Assembly: GCF_032452875.1 (NCBI RefSeq)
Contig: NC_083881.1
Location: 63,805,689 to 63,869,688 of the forward strand
DNA from: Bos javanicus
Lineage: Eukaryota; Chordata; Mammalia; Artiodactyla; Bovidae
Direction: 5' to 3'
DNA length: 64,000 nucleotides
The first letter of the stretch is position 1, and the number at the start of each line of letters is the position of its first letter. Of this stretch, positions 1-11,500 are shown one piece after another. Position numbers and translations under genes: made by a program. Under the pieces are notes generated by a model. It made no database searches. It was given only the letters and a program-made list of their open reading frames with translations, and was not told where the DNA came from.

Positions 1-1084
1 AAAATTTACTTTGACCCACAAACTCCAAACAGCCAGTGCTATCTTAGAAAGAGCAAAAAGCTGGAGGCATCATGTACTCTGACTTCAAACTATATTATAA
101 AGTTCTAGTAATCAAAATAGTATGGCATTGGCATAAAAACAGACACATAGATCAATGGAACAGAAGAGCAAGGCCCTAAATAAACCCACATTTATATGGT
201 CAATTAATTATGGCAAAGAATCCAAGAACATCCAATGGGGAAAGGATAGTCTCTTCAATACATCAGGCTAGGAGAACTGTACAGCCATGTGCAAAAGAAT
301 GAAACTGGACCACTAATTTACACCACACTCCAAATTAACCAAAAATGGATTAAAAACTTAAAAGACCTGAAACCATAAAACTCCTAGAAGAAAACATAGG
401 CTGTAAGCTCCCTGACATTGATCTTGGCAATTAATTTCTGGATGTGACACCCAAAGCAGGTAAGGAAGTGGGACTGCGTCAAACTGAAAAGCTTCTGCTC
501 AGCAGAGGAAAGTGTCAATAAAATGAAAAGGCAACTTACCAAATGGGAGAAAATAATTGCAAATCACATGTCTGCTAAGGGGTTCACACTGCAATTATAT
601 AAAGAACTCATACAACTTAAGAACAAAAAGTAATCTGATTTTAAAAATGGGCAGAGGACCTTCTTTTCCAAAGAAGACACACAGATGGTCAACAGGTACA
701 TGAAGACATCTTCAATATCACTAACCAGGGAAATGCAAAGCCATAATGAGAGATCGCCTCACTTCTGTTAGGATGCTTATTATCAGAGAGACAATAGTGT
801 CCATGATGACGTGGAGAAGAGAAGCCTTGTGAACTGTTGGTGGGGTTGTAAACTTGTTAAGCCACTATGGAAAATAGTATGAAGTTCCTCAAAAATTAAA
901 AACAGAGCTACCTTATAAATGTGGCACTTCTACTCCTGGGCATTTATCCAAAGGAAACAAAAAACTAACTTGAAAAAATATGCACCCCCATACTCACTGC
1001 AGCATTATTTACCATAGTCAAAATATGGAAGTGTGCTTCGGTGGATGTGCAGATAAAAAGATGCGGAACACACAGAGCAATAAT

Positions 1085-1216
1085 GTGAAAGTGAAAGTCA
1101 CTCAGTCGTGCCTGACTCTTCGTGACCCCATGGACTATACAGTCCATGGAATTCTCCAGGCCAGAATACTGGAGTGGGTAGTCTTTCCCTTCTCCAGGGG
1201 ATCTTCCCAACAAGAC
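1085..1216 (-). mobile_element. Bov-tA-type SINE, truncated, inverted
   Basis: Starts with the antisense tail 'gtgaaagtgaaagtcactc' and stops at the 'ggggatcttcccaac' block, so the tRNA-like head is missing. It is flanked by the 7-bp target-site duplication caataat at 1078-1084 and 1217-1223. It carries a hairpin variant (ccatggact / agtccatgg, 1128-1149) shared with the copy at 49174. Confidence 0.85.
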
Positions 1217-1381
1217 CAATAATATTCAGCCTTAAAAAAGGAAGGGTATCTTGTCATTGTGGCAACATGGATGGACCTTGAGGGCAGTGTGTCCTCAAGA
1301 GATAAGTCAGAGGAACAAATGCCATATGCTTTCACTTATTTATGAAATTTAAAGAAAAAAAAAAACACTAAGCACATAGAT

Positions 1382-1598
1382 GGGCTTCCCTGGTGGCTCA
1401 GATGGTAAAGAATCCGCCTGCAACGCGGGAAACCTGTTTGATCCCTGGATTGGTAAGCTCCTCTGGAGAAGGGAATGGCAATCCATTGCAGTATTTTTGC
1501 CTGGAGAGTCCCCATGGACAGAGGAGGCTGGCGGGCTACAGTCCATGGGGTTGCAAGGAGTAGGACCCGACCGAGCAACTAAGCGCAGCACAGCAAGT
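1382..1598 (+). mobile_element. Bov-tA SINE
   Basis: Begins with the tRNA-derived head 'gggcttccctggtggctcag' and ends near 'agcgcagcacagcaag'. The likely target-site duplication is imperfect: gcacatagat at 1372-1381 against gcatagat at 1599-1606. It sits inside the L1 3' UTR. Confidence 0.85.
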
Positions 1599-1955
1599 GC
1601 ATAGATACAGAGCAGGTGGGGGTTGTCAGAGGTAGGGGTTGGACAGTGGACAAAATGGGTGAAAGAGATCAAAAGATAAAATCTTCCAGTTATAAAATAA
1701 ATCATAGGAATATAATACAATGGTGACTATAGTTAATAATACTATATTGTATACTTGAAAGTGGCTAAGAGCATAGATCTTAAAAGTTCTCATTACAAGG
1801 AAAAAAATATGTAACTCAGTGTGGTGATAGAACTTAATTAGACATTGTGGTGATCATTTCACAATGTATATAGGTACTGAAACATTATACTGTATGCCTG
1901 ACACTAAAGTTATGTCATTATGTTATGTATACTCAATTAAAGATGACTGTGCAAA

Positions 1956-2804
1956 CGGCTTTATATATAAATCGGGGTTAAGTCTAGGCTCAGTTCATTA
2001 CAAATAGGCTCTCTACCTACATGAATGTCCAGTGGGACATTAGAAACTGGCATAGAACATAAGAACTCTTCTTTGTATAGGAGTGCCCCATGCTCCGTAG
2101 GATGTCTAGCATGAAATTCAAACAGTAGCTCCCTACCATCACTGTGACAACCCCAACTATCCCCCAAAATTTCCAAGATGCTTTCTAGGGGGTACCCCCC
2201 CCCCAACTCCTCTCGTTGAGGAGCACAATTCCAGGATGGTGAGCTTCATGCTGGGGCTGCTTGCAGTCATCTCACACAGCTTCACGGACGCAGTCATTTG
2301 TGGAAGACACATATGAAGCCAACATGGAGAGGATGGTAGAACTGGAGAGAGAAAGGCAGAGTCCAAGATATCTTTTGAGCTCCTGGATCCCAATACACCT
2401 TACGTTAGATCTAACATCTGTACTTCCCTCTTTACATGAGCATAAAATTTCCTTTTTGTTGAGTTTGGTTTCTGACATGTGCAACTAGAAAAATTTGGTC
2501 CAATACATGCTTTAAGAGGCAGCTGTAAACATAACTTATTTTCTTTTTTGCTTATTCAATGATATTTTATCATCACAACTTTTTTTCCTTCTGCAAAATA
2601 GGAATATAAGGGAAGTCTATTCTAACGTGTCATGAACTCTAAGGTGTTATGTTCCAATATGGCAGACTTACTAATGCCTGTGAGCCAACTGACTCTTTTT
2701 CTCATGGGATTTATCTACACCTAGACACACACACACTTTCTAGCAGGCATATTCATATACTTTGGTCATGCTCTCCGGGTATGCCTGATTGGACCATGGA
2801 TGCT
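1956..2804. other. Intergenic stretch without a recognised feature
   Basis: No gene and no repeat family that I can name. There is a run of ten C at about 2195-2204, and (ca)-rich sequence near 2724. The short open frames in both directions have no recognisable domain. Confidence 0.5.
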
Positions 2805-3245
2805 CATCATTGTTCAGTCATTAAGTCATGTCTGACTCTTTGCGACCCCATGAATTGCAGCACACCAGGCAATGGCACCCCACTCCAGTACTCTTGCTTG
2901 GAAAATCCCATGGACGGAGGAGCCTGGTGGGCTGCAGTCCATGGGATCGTGAAGAGTCAGACACGACTGAGTGACTTCACTTTCACTTTTCACTTTCATG
3001 CATTGGAGAAGGAAATGGCAACCCACTCCAGTGTTCTTGCCTGGAGAATCCCAGGGACGGCGGAGCCTGGTGGGCTGCCGTCTATGGGGTCGCACAGAGT
3101 CAGACACGACTGAAGCGACTTAGCAGCAGCAGCAGCAGCAGCAGCAGGATTCCCTGTCCTGCACTATCTCCCGGAGTTTGCACAAGTTCATGTTCATTGA
3201 GTCGGTGATGCTATCTAACCGTCTCATCCTCTGGACTATGGTGGA
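2805..3245 (-). mobile_element. BovB 3'-end fragment, split by a Bov-A2 SINE
   Basis: Antisense BovB 3' end starts at about 2805 ('gttcagtcattaagtcatg') up to 'gcagcacaccagg' at 2868. It resumes at about 3148 with 'attccctgtcc' and 'gagtcggtgatgctatc'. The break point corresponds to the continuous 'cacgccaggcctccctg' seen in the copy at 16566, so the SINE landed in this older fragment. Confidence 0.75.
2869..3147 (+). mobile_element. Bov-A2 SINE with (AGC)n tail
   Basis: Two head-to-tail Bov-A monomers: the first starts 'caatggcaccccactcc', the second 'ggagaaggaaatggcaac' near 3004. They are joined by the 'cactttcacttttcactttc' linker. The 3' tail is 'gcgacttagcagcagc' running into about eight AGC units (3122-3146), a trinucleotide microsatellite typical of this family. 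Confidence 0.9.
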
Positions 3246-3765
3246 CCACTCAAATTCTCTCTCCCTGGAATTTCAGCCGTAGGCTTAGTGGACTGAAGCT
3301 GTCTCCCTAGGGCTGGAACTGTTACAGGTAACATGAACGCTAGGGAGGGGGAAAAGGAGAGCTGTAAGGCGTTTTATTCTGTCAGATGATTTTAAAGAGG
3401 GAAACTGACTAGCAGAGGTGCAGAAAGAAAAACAGTTTCAGAAGCATTCTAGTTCCAAGACCCATGCCTTCCCAAGATTCAACTGTATTCTGCTCGTGGG
3501 CTCTTCCAGAAGCCTTATATCTTTAAATGAATTTCCACCCTTTATTTACATCTCCAGTGAGTTTCTATTATTATCCCTAAAGAATTCTAACACTTTATTC
3601 CTCTAGGTATTCTAAGTTCTCTCCTCACATCAAATCAGATCACTAGGAAGCCACGCTGTGTGGTGAGGGTAAGGGGGTGAGTCATCCCTGCAGAACAGGG
3701 GAGGGGGTTGGGAGAGCTGATGGGGAGATTTAAGTGTTGCCCTCAGCTTTAATCAAACATCAACT

Positions 3766-3880
3766 CAATGTATGGCAAAACCAATACAATATTGGTAAAG
3801 TAATTAGCCTCCAATAAATAAATTTATATTTAAAAAAATAAAAAAATCTCAAAAAAACAAAAACAAAAAAAAACCACAAA
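3766..3880 (+). mobile_element. Bovine-type L1 3' tip with A-rich tail
   Basis: Short 5'-truncated L1 3' end: 'tgtatggcaaaaccaatac', 'gtaattagcctccaataaat', then an A-rich tail to about 3880. Only about 110 bp remains. Confidence 0.75.
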
Positions 3881-3894
3881 CCAACCAGAGGCTT

Positions 3895-4095
3895 TCACAA
3901 CCAAATCCAGAAATCCAGGCTCTGAGCCTCATCAGCTGTGTCTCTTTGGGTAAGTCACTTAACTCCCCTGATCTCTAAACTTGAGACAATAATGATAACC
4001 CACTTCCCAGGGTTGCAGTGGATAGCTCAGTGAGATGAAGACAGAAATGTGCTCAGCGCAGTCATCCGAGCTCAGTAAATATTTCTCCTACATTC
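3895..4095 (+). mobile_element. MIR SINE
   Basis: Shows the MIR core order: 'tgtgtctctttgggtaagtc', 'acttaactcccctgatctc', then 'aaatgtgctcagc'. It is diverged and has no visible target-site duplication. Confidence 0.65.
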
Positions 4096-4274
4096 TCCCC
4101 TGTCCTCTTTGCCACCTTGCTCTTAGTGGCTAACCAGCCCCTCAGTATCAGCACAAGTAATGCCTCTCTTGCACTTGAATTTTAATTTGAAATTCTGACA
4201 AAGCATAGAACAATAGAGGAGGATTGAGTCTTCAAGTTTATCTGGTCCAACCTCCCCACCCCTCTTTATTTTCA

Positions 4275-4560
4275 AAACAATTAAAAAATAATTTATTTTT
4301 GACTGTGCTGGGTCTTCGTTGCTGTGCAGGTTTTTCTCTAGTCACAGCGCGTGGGGCTACTCTTTCGTTGCAGAACACGGGCCTAGGGTGCTCCAGCTGC
4401 AGCAGTCACGGGTCTGGACTCCAGAGCTCAGGGTTAACAGTTGTGGCCCACGGGGCTTAGTTGGTCTGAGGCATGTGGGACCCTCTCAGATCAGGGATCA
4501 AACCCGTGTCTCCTATATTGGCAGGCAGGTTCTTTACCACTGAGCCACCAGGAAAGCCCC
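4275..4560 (-). mobile_element. CHR-type (tRNA-Glu-derived) SINE
   Basis: Antisense copy with 'gctgggtcttcgttgctg', 'ggatcaaacccgtgtctcc' and the head complement 'gagccaccaggaaagcccc'. Near full length for this family of about 280-300 bp. Confidence 0.75.
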
Positions 4561-5639
4561 TTTTTTAATTTTTAAAAGTTTATAGAGTTGCATATAGGTT
4601 AAAGAGTCAACTAAGTCTATAAAGTTTATGAAGATAAGCAGTTCTCTAGACCTCACCCCCGTCTCACCCTCCAGAGAGGCAATCTCTCCCTGTATCTGAC
4701 TGATAACCTCCACGTCACCAAATGTCACCCTTACAATGCCACTTATTTTTCAGGATCAGCCTCATCTATTGACTTCTCACAATAGAAAGTGAGGATCTGC
4801 TCCCTTATTTTGCAGATCAGAAAGCTGAAGTGGTTCAAGATCAGTGACTTTCCCAAGGCCTCACTCAGATAATCTGGGGTTGAGGTCAGAGTTTTGTTTT
4901 TTTTTTTAAGCTTCTCAGCATTTTCTCATACTCATGCATGTTTGAGAGCCACTGCCAAGGCAGTGAGAGCTTTAGAGGCAGAACTTCAGCAAGACTTCAA
5001 CTTCAGAAGTCTTGATTCCGATGCTTCTGGCTATGTCACCTTGAGAAAACCTTTTCTGAGCCTCAGTTTCTTAATCTATAAAATCAGCACATTTTAAAGG
5101 CCTTATAGGAATAAAGGGGGTCAAATGCTGTATGAAGATGTGTGATGACTGAGAGTTCCAGCTACAGCAGCATAGGCATATCAATGAGCTTCCCAGAGTC
5201 TCATTTTCCTCATCAGTACAGTGGGCCTCACCCGACCCCATCTTACCTCTTCCTCCTCCGTTCCAATTCAATGGCCTTAGTCCTATTTTTCTGAGAGTGC
5301 TAAGAGCTTCCTCACCCTTGCCCATTTTTCTACCTTAATCACTTCTCACTTTCATCTCTTCATCAGACTAATCCTGACATACTTAAGGTCTCAGTTAACT
5401 GTGCCTTGTCCAGAGAAGCCTTACCTCTGCCCCTGACTCAGGGTTGACACTCTCGCACTCCAGCCCCATGCATGTGCCATGCTCTACGCTTGTCCCTGCG
5501 TGGAACAGATTGTGCTTGGAGACTGTTGTGTTTTTTCTTGCTGAATGTCTGGCTTCCCCATGAGCCAGTGTGAGCGCAGAAGCCACTTCTGTACAGTCCC
5601 TGCAACACCCACAGCCCAGGCACAGGGCCGACGCTTCCA
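4561..5639. other. Intergenic stretch with MIR-like scraps
   Basis: MIR-like pieces lie near 4795-4875 ('cagatcagaaagctgaag') and 4985-5095 ('tgagcctcagtttc'). The rest is unassigned. No exon-like structure is supported. Confidence 0.5.
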
Positions 5640-5828
5640 TGGAAGTGGAAGTGTGGGTCCCCCAATCGTGTCTCTTTGTGACCCAGTGACCGTAGCCCAC
5701 CAGGCTCCTCTGTCCATGGGATTCTACAGGCGGGAGCCCTCCTCCAGGGGATCTTCCCAATCCAGGGACTGAACCCAGGTCTCCTTTCATTGCAGGCCTA
5801 TTCTCTACCTTCTGAGCCACCAGAAAGA
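5640..5828 (-). mobile_element. Bov-tA SINE, diverged
   Basis: Antisense copy from 'ggaagtgtgggtcccc' through 'caccaggctcctctgtccat' to 'tgagccaccagaaagac'. Confidence 0.75.
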
Positions 5829-6189
5829 CACACGGTAGATCTCCACTAAACATTCTCTTCTCTTGGCTGAATATCAGTCCATCTTGCTGGCCCGGCTCAC
5901 TACTGGAACCACCAGCTCAACCTTGCTCCTACAACTCCCTGACTAGAGATGCAGAAAATCTGGTTGTCCTCAAGTTCACAATATCACAGTCTGACGGCTG
6001 AACAGTAAGACGGGCTCAGCAGGTGGGGCATACTCAGGCATGTTATTGTTGACAGAGTGTCCCGGCTTGGCTGGTAATGTTCTGTCTTCATTGCCAGCCT
6101 TGAAGTTGTGGCTGTCGTTTCTGTTAAACACATTTTTTTCTTAAAAAAAATTTGAATCTGTCTCAGTTTCTATTTTGAAAATATTTTTA

Positions 6190-6326
6190 TTAAACTCTCT
6201 CTTTTTTTTTTTCCCCTGGCTATGTTACATGGCATGTGGGATCTTAGCTCTCCAACCAGGGATCAGACCCAAGTACCCTGTATTGAAAGCCTGGAGTCTT
6301 AACCACTGGACCACCTGGGATGTCCC
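6190..6326 (-). mobile_element. CHR-type SINE fragment
   Basis: T-rich start, then 'ggcatgtgggatcttagc', 'ccagggatcagacccaag' and 'accactggaccacctggga', the antisense of the CHR head. Only the 5' half of the element is present. Confidence 0.7.
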
Positions 6327-6899
6327 TAAATCTTTATACAAACCCTTAAATAAGAGTTTCAAGTGACAGGGAGGGTCCTGCTCTATTTCTGAACTGTGGG
6401 GCATCACTGCAATTCACATGGTATCCACAGTATCCTCACAAGCGAGGAAGAGGAACCAAAAGGAGAAAGCAAGATTTGCCCAAAAGGCATTCCCTGTGAC
6501 CTCAGAAAAGTGCACCTTGGGTCATCTCCAGACATACTGCTGGGAAAGAGTTCTCTTTTTAAACTTTCAATACAAAGGTTTTTGTTCAGTGGCAATCTTA
6601 TGTGACCCATTTCTACTGATTTTCAAAAGCCAAAAGTATTCTTTAAAAACAGTAAGGCCAACTGTGTTATGATACTTTATCACTGGAATAGAAATTTCTA
6701 GTGCTAAACAAATTCATACCTAGAAATGTTTTCCATTCAATGAATAAACACCTGAAATGGATGTTGCAAGGGGACTTCAGCAAGGGGTAGGATCGTTCAG
6801 ATGGCAAATGATGGAGCCTGGGTAATGCAAGTACAAGGTGTAACCGCCATCTCCCCACCCCACCTATGACAGGAGTGGCTAAGTTTTGGTAACAGTTAA
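6327..6899. other. Intergenic stretch without a recognised feature
   Basis: Overlapping short open frames on both strands (about 6400-6670 and 6667-6933) show no domain, no conserved motif and no splice context. I see nothing supportable here. Confidence 0.5.
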
Positions 6900-7030
6900 G
6901 CGGGGCAGTGTAGAATGTGGTCTCTAGAATCATGCTGTCTAGGTTTGATTCCTAGTTCTTTCTTTTAACAGCTGCATGACCGTGGGCAGTTTACTTGGCC
7001 ACACGGTGCTTCAGTTACTCATCAACACGG
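6900..7030 (+). mobile_element. MIR SINE
   Basis: The MIR signature runs 'gtgtagaatgtggtctctag', 'gtctaggtttgattcctag', 'tgcatgaccgtgggcag' and 'cacggtgcttcagttactc'. Confidence 0.65.
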
Positions 7031-7045
7031 AGGGGAAGTGCCTGC

Positions 7046-7262
7046 CTTGTGCATGCGTACTCAGTCACTCAGTTGTGTCTGACTCTTTGTGACCCCATGG
7101 GCTGTAGCCCCCAGCCTCCTCTGTCCGTGGGATTCTCCAGGCAAGATTACTGGAGTGGGTTGCCATGCCCTCCTCCAGGGGATCTTCCCAACCCAAAGAT
7201 CAAACCTGTTTCTGTTTATGTCATCTACATTGCAGGCAGATCCTTTACTACCAGCTCCACTT
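7046..7262 (-). mobile_element. Bov-tA SINE
   Basis: Antisense copy starting 'gtgcatgcgtactcagtcac', with 'gattctccaggcaag' and 'cattgcaggcagatccttta'. The head complement at the right end is degraded. Confidence 0.8.
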
Positions 7263-7279
7263 AGAAGGGGGTTTGGCCC

Positions 7280-7760
7280 AAAGTACTCAAAAAACATATT
7301 AAGCTCTTAAGTCAAAAAGTAGACACAACCCAAGTAACCACAACAAGCCAATGGATAAACTGTGGTATATCTGCACACTGGAATACCACTCAACAATGAA
7401 AAGAAAAGCTATCAACTAACACCCACAAGAACCTGGGTGAATCTCCAGATAACTACCCTGAAGGAAAGAACCCAGGCCGGAAACACTATATGATCCAATT
7501 TACACAGAACCTGTGAAAAAACAAAACAAATTTTTAGTAACAGCACATTAGAGGTTGCTTGGGAATTGGGGGTGCAGGGAGAGGCGGTAGGAAAGAAAAA
7601 AAGGACACAAAAAAACTTTTGATGGTGATGAATTAATATGTTCACTATCTTGACTGTGGTGATGATCTCATGAATTTATGCATATATCAAACTTATTACA
7701 CATTTTAAGTATGTCATTTGTTATATGTCAATTATATCTCAATAAAACTGCTTAAGAAAT
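7280..7760 (+). mobile_element. L1 3' end (old L1M-like)
   Basis: Sense L1 ORF2/3' UTR remnant: 'ccaatggataaactgtggta', 'ctatatgatccaatttac', and the terminal 'gtcaattatatctcaataaa'. It contains many stops. Confidence 0.7.
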
Positions 7761-7860
7761 GTCAGCCATTACCAGTTTCCCACTAATCCACCCTTGTTAA
7801 CAATGTCCCAGGTGGTCATTACTGGATCAGACTCATTCAATTCTAGTCCTCTTGGTTATC

Positions 7861-7861
<1 letters not shown>

Positions 7862-7892
<31 letters not shown>

Positions 7893-7947
7893 AGCGAAGT
7901 CGCTTTAGTCGTGTTCGACTCTGTGCGACTCCATAGATGGCAGCCCA
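7862..7947 (-). mobile_element. Truncated Bov-A2 with (CTG)n tail
   Basis: About ten CTG units (7862-7891) followed by antisense Bov-A2 'cgaagtcgctttagtcg' and 'gtgcgactccatagatgg'. The element stops after 'cagccca', so about 85 bp remains. Confidence 0.8.
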
Positions 7948-7959
7948 ACTTTTCTGATT

Positions 7960-8140
7960 TTCTACCACTTTTGAGAATTTATGATTCTGTAACTTACTAG
8001 TTCTCTGATCTTAGACAAGTCACAAGCTCTCTGAGCCTCCATGTTTTCCATCAGTAACACATGGAAATTTTATCTATCTGCCTTTCTGGATGGTTGTGAA
8101 GACAGAATGTGGAAACGTTCAAAGTGCTCCAAAATACTGT
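7960..8140 (+). mobile_element. MIR SINE
   Basis: MIR order visible: 'tgatcttagacaagtcac', 'ctctgagcctccatgttttc', 'gatggttgtgaagac'. The 100-codon open frame that overlaps it (8041-8343) is therefore not a gene candidate. Confidence 0.65.
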
Positions 8141-8770
8141 ACGGTGTTACGTGTACACGAGGGAGGGACATGTGCTGCGTTCCTCTGAACACGTACTGTG
8201 TTTGCCAAGACTTGGTCTGCCAGCAGAACTTGATACCAAGCACCTCTCAAAATAGCCCTTCTACAAATACTACTCAAGTTTATGGTTTTTGTATGAACAC
8301 CTTTGTTAGCTCATTTTTATGGTTACTCATCAGGCTGTGCTGAGCAGAGGTCCAGAGATGTCAAGAGTCTGAGGGACCCAGGCGAGGCCACTCTGAGAGG
8401 CATGCCAGTGTTGGCAGATCACCTTATATAGGAATTTTCCAGGTGGAGATGCCACCACCTGTCAAAGCTGGTTCCTTCTGGCCCGGAGCCTCTGCCCTTT
8501 GATGAGTTAAAGCCTGCTGCTGATTAGCATAGCGGGGCCTAGGTTTGATCTCTTGTCATAAAAAAACAAAACAAAACAAAAACAGCCATTTAATACCATT
8601 CCAGAGAACCTACCAGGTTGTTCTCCAGAAACAGTGCTTGATAGAAGACCTCATTTTTGTGGTGAGAGGAAGTTTATAAGCTTAAAAAAAAAACCCACTG
8701 GAAAGACACAATTATAAGTGTACTAAATAGATGTTGAGAGGTATAAACCAAAACAGTAATAGTGGCTCAT
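8141..8770. other. Intergenic stretch without a recognised feature
   Basis: Only an A/C-rich simple stretch near 8560-8580 ('aaaaacaaaacaaaacaaaa') stands out. No coding signal. Confidence 0.5.
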
Positions 8771-8987
8771 ACTTCCCAGGTGGCGCAAGCAGTAAAGAGT
8801 TCACCCGCCAACACAGGAGATGTAAGAGGCTGCGGGTTCGATCCCTGGGTTGGGAAGATCCCCTGGAGTAGGAAACAGCAACCCACGCCAGTATTCTTGT
8901 CTGGAGAATCCCATGATCAGAGGAGCCTGGCAGGCTGTAGTACGTAGGGTCACAAAGGCACAACTGAAGCACCTTAGCACATACGAC
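8771..8987 (+). mobile_element. Bov-tA SINE (head variant)
   Basis: Sense copy starting 'acttcccaggtggcgcaagc', the variant head used by one Bov-tA subgroup. It has a B-box-like 'gggttcgatccctgggt' near 8835 and ends near 'gaagcaccttagcacata'. Confidence 0.8.
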
Positions 8988-9679
8988 AGTGATTACCTTT
9001 AGACTTAGGGTGAAGATTTTTACTTTGCTCTTAGCTTTCCTGCATTTTCTAAGTTTTCTATGAGTGGATGTCACTTTTACAATAAGAAACTTAAAAAAAC
9101 AAAAAACAACCAAGGTATGTCTGGCATAGAATTGCTACCTTTGCCCAGAAAGGCAAAGACATTCTTATGACCTCTAACCAATAAAGATGACCATCAGCTG
9201 TAAACAGGAACAGAATTTAAATGCCTTTAAGTATGATCTGTCAGCTCAGGCATCCATCTCTGAGGGCTGTGGCACCGGGTAGTTTCAGGAAGAGCTTGCT
9301 CTGCCCCTTGACCCCGAAATAAAAATGATCGTGCTGGCCCCAAGCCTCCTTAAGTCCCTTAATACTAGATCTTGTTCTGGAATCCACACATCTCAGTTCT
9401 TCTTGAATCAACATGTTTTCTGTCTGTATGACTTAGCTTGAGACTAATCATACCCTGAGTTCCCCCCAAGCCTATCAGTCACTGGATCCCACCAAGAGCC
9501 ATGAAACAGCCATCACTGGTTCATGTCCATCGAGGATCATATTGAAACCAGGAGCTACTGCAAGAAACCTTTTAAAATGTACAGTGACCCCAGGAGCATC
9601 TCATGTATCCATTTCGGCCATGCTCCACAACTGTCTTTTTGTCTTAGACTTTCCTGCAACGCCCAAACAGCCAAATTTC
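8988..9679. other. Intergenic stretch without a recognised feature
   Basis: Unique-looking sequence. The short + frame at 9523-9753 overlaps a MIR and has no domain. Confidence 0.45.
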
Positions 9680-9840
9680 AAATCTTGGGGTTTACCAGCT
9701 GGGTAATCTTGGATGAGACAATTTCTCTGTATTTCAGTTTTCTTGTAAAGTGAACTCAGTAAAATCTCTTTCTTAGAACTGGTATGAGAATTAAGTGATT
9801 GATATGGCAAAGTTACTCCAAGTAGCACATGGCACATGGT
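9680..9840 (+). mobile_element. MIR SINE
   Basis: Blocks 'gctgggtaatcttggatgag', 'ctctgtatttcag' and 'gtatgagaattaagtga' match the MIR order. Confidence 0.6.
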
Positions 9841-10189
9841 ACCTACTTATACACATGAACTATTTTTATTCCTGCCCAACGCCTCTGCTCAGCTTTTGAG
9901 CTGCACTCACCTCAGTGGGTCCCCAGCAGTGTGCGAAACAAATCTTCATTCTGCAAACGAATGTAAAACTTGGAATAAAATCCCAGGCGATGCTTCACAG
10001 ACTTCATTTTATCCCAGAAAGCAGCTTGGATGAAGTTCTAAATGCAGCCAGCCTCCCAGGGAGCCATCTCTCTGAGATTAGACGCTGTCTCACACAGAGC
10101 AAGGTGGAGCCAAACTCCAAACTTCAGAATCCGAAAGAGCTAGGAAGGGCTCTGACTATAATGGCTTTTATTACCTTCCCATATCCCTC

Positions 10190-10335
10190 ACACCTGGCAA
10201 GTTTTAAGAGCCTGATGCCCAGGATGTATCCCCACACCAATGAAATCAGAATCCCTGAAGGCAGGACCCAGGCTTCGGTATTGCAAGCTCCCCAGATGAT
10301 TCCAACAAGCAGTCACGGCTGAGAAGCGTTGCCTG
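10190..10335 (+). mobile_element. MER5A-like DNA transposon remnant
   Basis: Contains 'aatgaaatcagaatccctg', 'caggacccaggcttcgg', 'aagctccccagatgattcc' and a degraded 'ggctgagaagcgttg' end, the pattern of this non-autonomous hAT-type element. Diverged. Confidence 0.55.
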
Positions 10336-11339
10336 GGCCTAAGTCGAAGGTCATGAGTGGGTGAATGTTTTCACAGTAGGAATGGGTGACAGGTGGTGGC
10401 TAATGCTATTTAAAGATATAAGATACTGATGAATTGGCAAGATTGGAGGCAGAAAAGGGTCAGGAATGGGGCCTTTCATGAGACAGGCTGGGACTTGGGA
10501 CCCTTTGCTGCAGTGCTCACCTCTGGACAAATGTCTCCTCCGGTAACAAAATAAAAGAAACTATAAAGGACAAAAAGTGACTGTGTGCATGTATGGCTGG
10601 GGGCAAATTATGAACAAGAAGATACAAAAAGGCCCAGACAGCAACTTCCACTTCTGAAGTGCCGGGAGCAAAAGCAGGGAATCTGCGCGTGACCTCTGCA
10701 CATGGCACCACCAAGAGGGCCAGCACACCACGTGCGCCACCCCTCCCGGCCGACCCAATCTGCTCCCATCCTCACCCCATTTTAGGGACCATCTTGCATC
10801 ACCCTGGGGAGCTAGCGGGGGCACCTGTTACTGGTTTTCACTTCCTTGTGCAGCAGCGGGTGTCCCAGTGAAGTTTTGCCTGAATTCCACGCCTGGCCTC
10901 TGATCAATTTTTACTGGTCAAAGAGTCCAAGAACGTGGGTCAGTAACATTAAGATGTTCAAGCTCCATGGTACTTGATCTTGACAAAAGATGCTTGACTT
11001 TGCAGGGATCCTCAGGTAGTACTGCTTGTGTTCTTGTAATGTACAGAGCTTTAGGGGACCATCTCCCTCTTGTTGGCTAACACCTGTCCCACGCTCATAA
11101 CTTCCCACGAGAACACAAAGGCAGGGCTGGGCAAAGGCACATTTGAGCCTCACATTTCTGGAATGGAGGCACTCGGGGCCTCACGGAGGAGAGTTGAGGG
11201 ATAAAGGGGAAATGACCAGCCCTTCCGCATATGCTGAAGGTGTGATGGGAGCCGAGCCTGGAAGCATAGAGAAGGAGGCTATGAAGAGTCTCTGAAGAGA
11301 TGAGAGGCAGTCAGAGGAGGCCACGAGGGAGGGACACGG
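10336..11339. other. Intergenic stretch without a recognised feature
   Basis: Unique-looking sequence with several short open frames on both strands (10517-10871, 10911-11153). None has a recognisable motif or splice context. Confidence 0.45.
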
Positions 11340-11500
11340 GCTATGTGTCCCTAAGAGAGTTTCTCACCCTCACAGTGCCTGTCCTTCAAAGGTCAAATGA
11401 GGATAATACCTATCTCAGGGTCACTGTAAAGACTGAGTTGGTACCACTTAGATAGTGCTTGGCGCTGAGAAAACCCTTACAGGGTAGGTGTGTTTTCATC
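11340..11500 (+). mobile_element. MIR-like SINE
   Basis: The pattern 'aaaggtcaaatgaggataat', 'tcactgtaaagactgagttg' and 'tagtgcttggcgctgag' fits the 3' half of a MIR. Confidence 0.5.

Larger units (their letters stand above)
1..1955 (+). mobile_element. L1 LINE 3' portion (ORF2 end plus 3' UTR), interrupted by two SINEs
   Basis: The + strand reads as the decayed C-terminal part of an L1 ORF2 followed by its 3' UTR. Recognisable blocks are the 'tggaacagaagagcaaggcc' type segment near 160, the 'gtgaactgttggtggg' block near 829, and the 'ctatagttaataatac' 3' UTR block near 1728. No open frame survives. The left end runs off the window. Two younger ruminant SINEs (1085-1216 and 1382-1598) split it, and L1 sequence resumes cleanly after each. 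The right boundary is approximate. Confidence 0.8.

Noticed and set aside
9915..10322. 135-codon open frame on the + strand
   Set aside because: It runs into a MER5A-like repeat and shows no recognisable domain.
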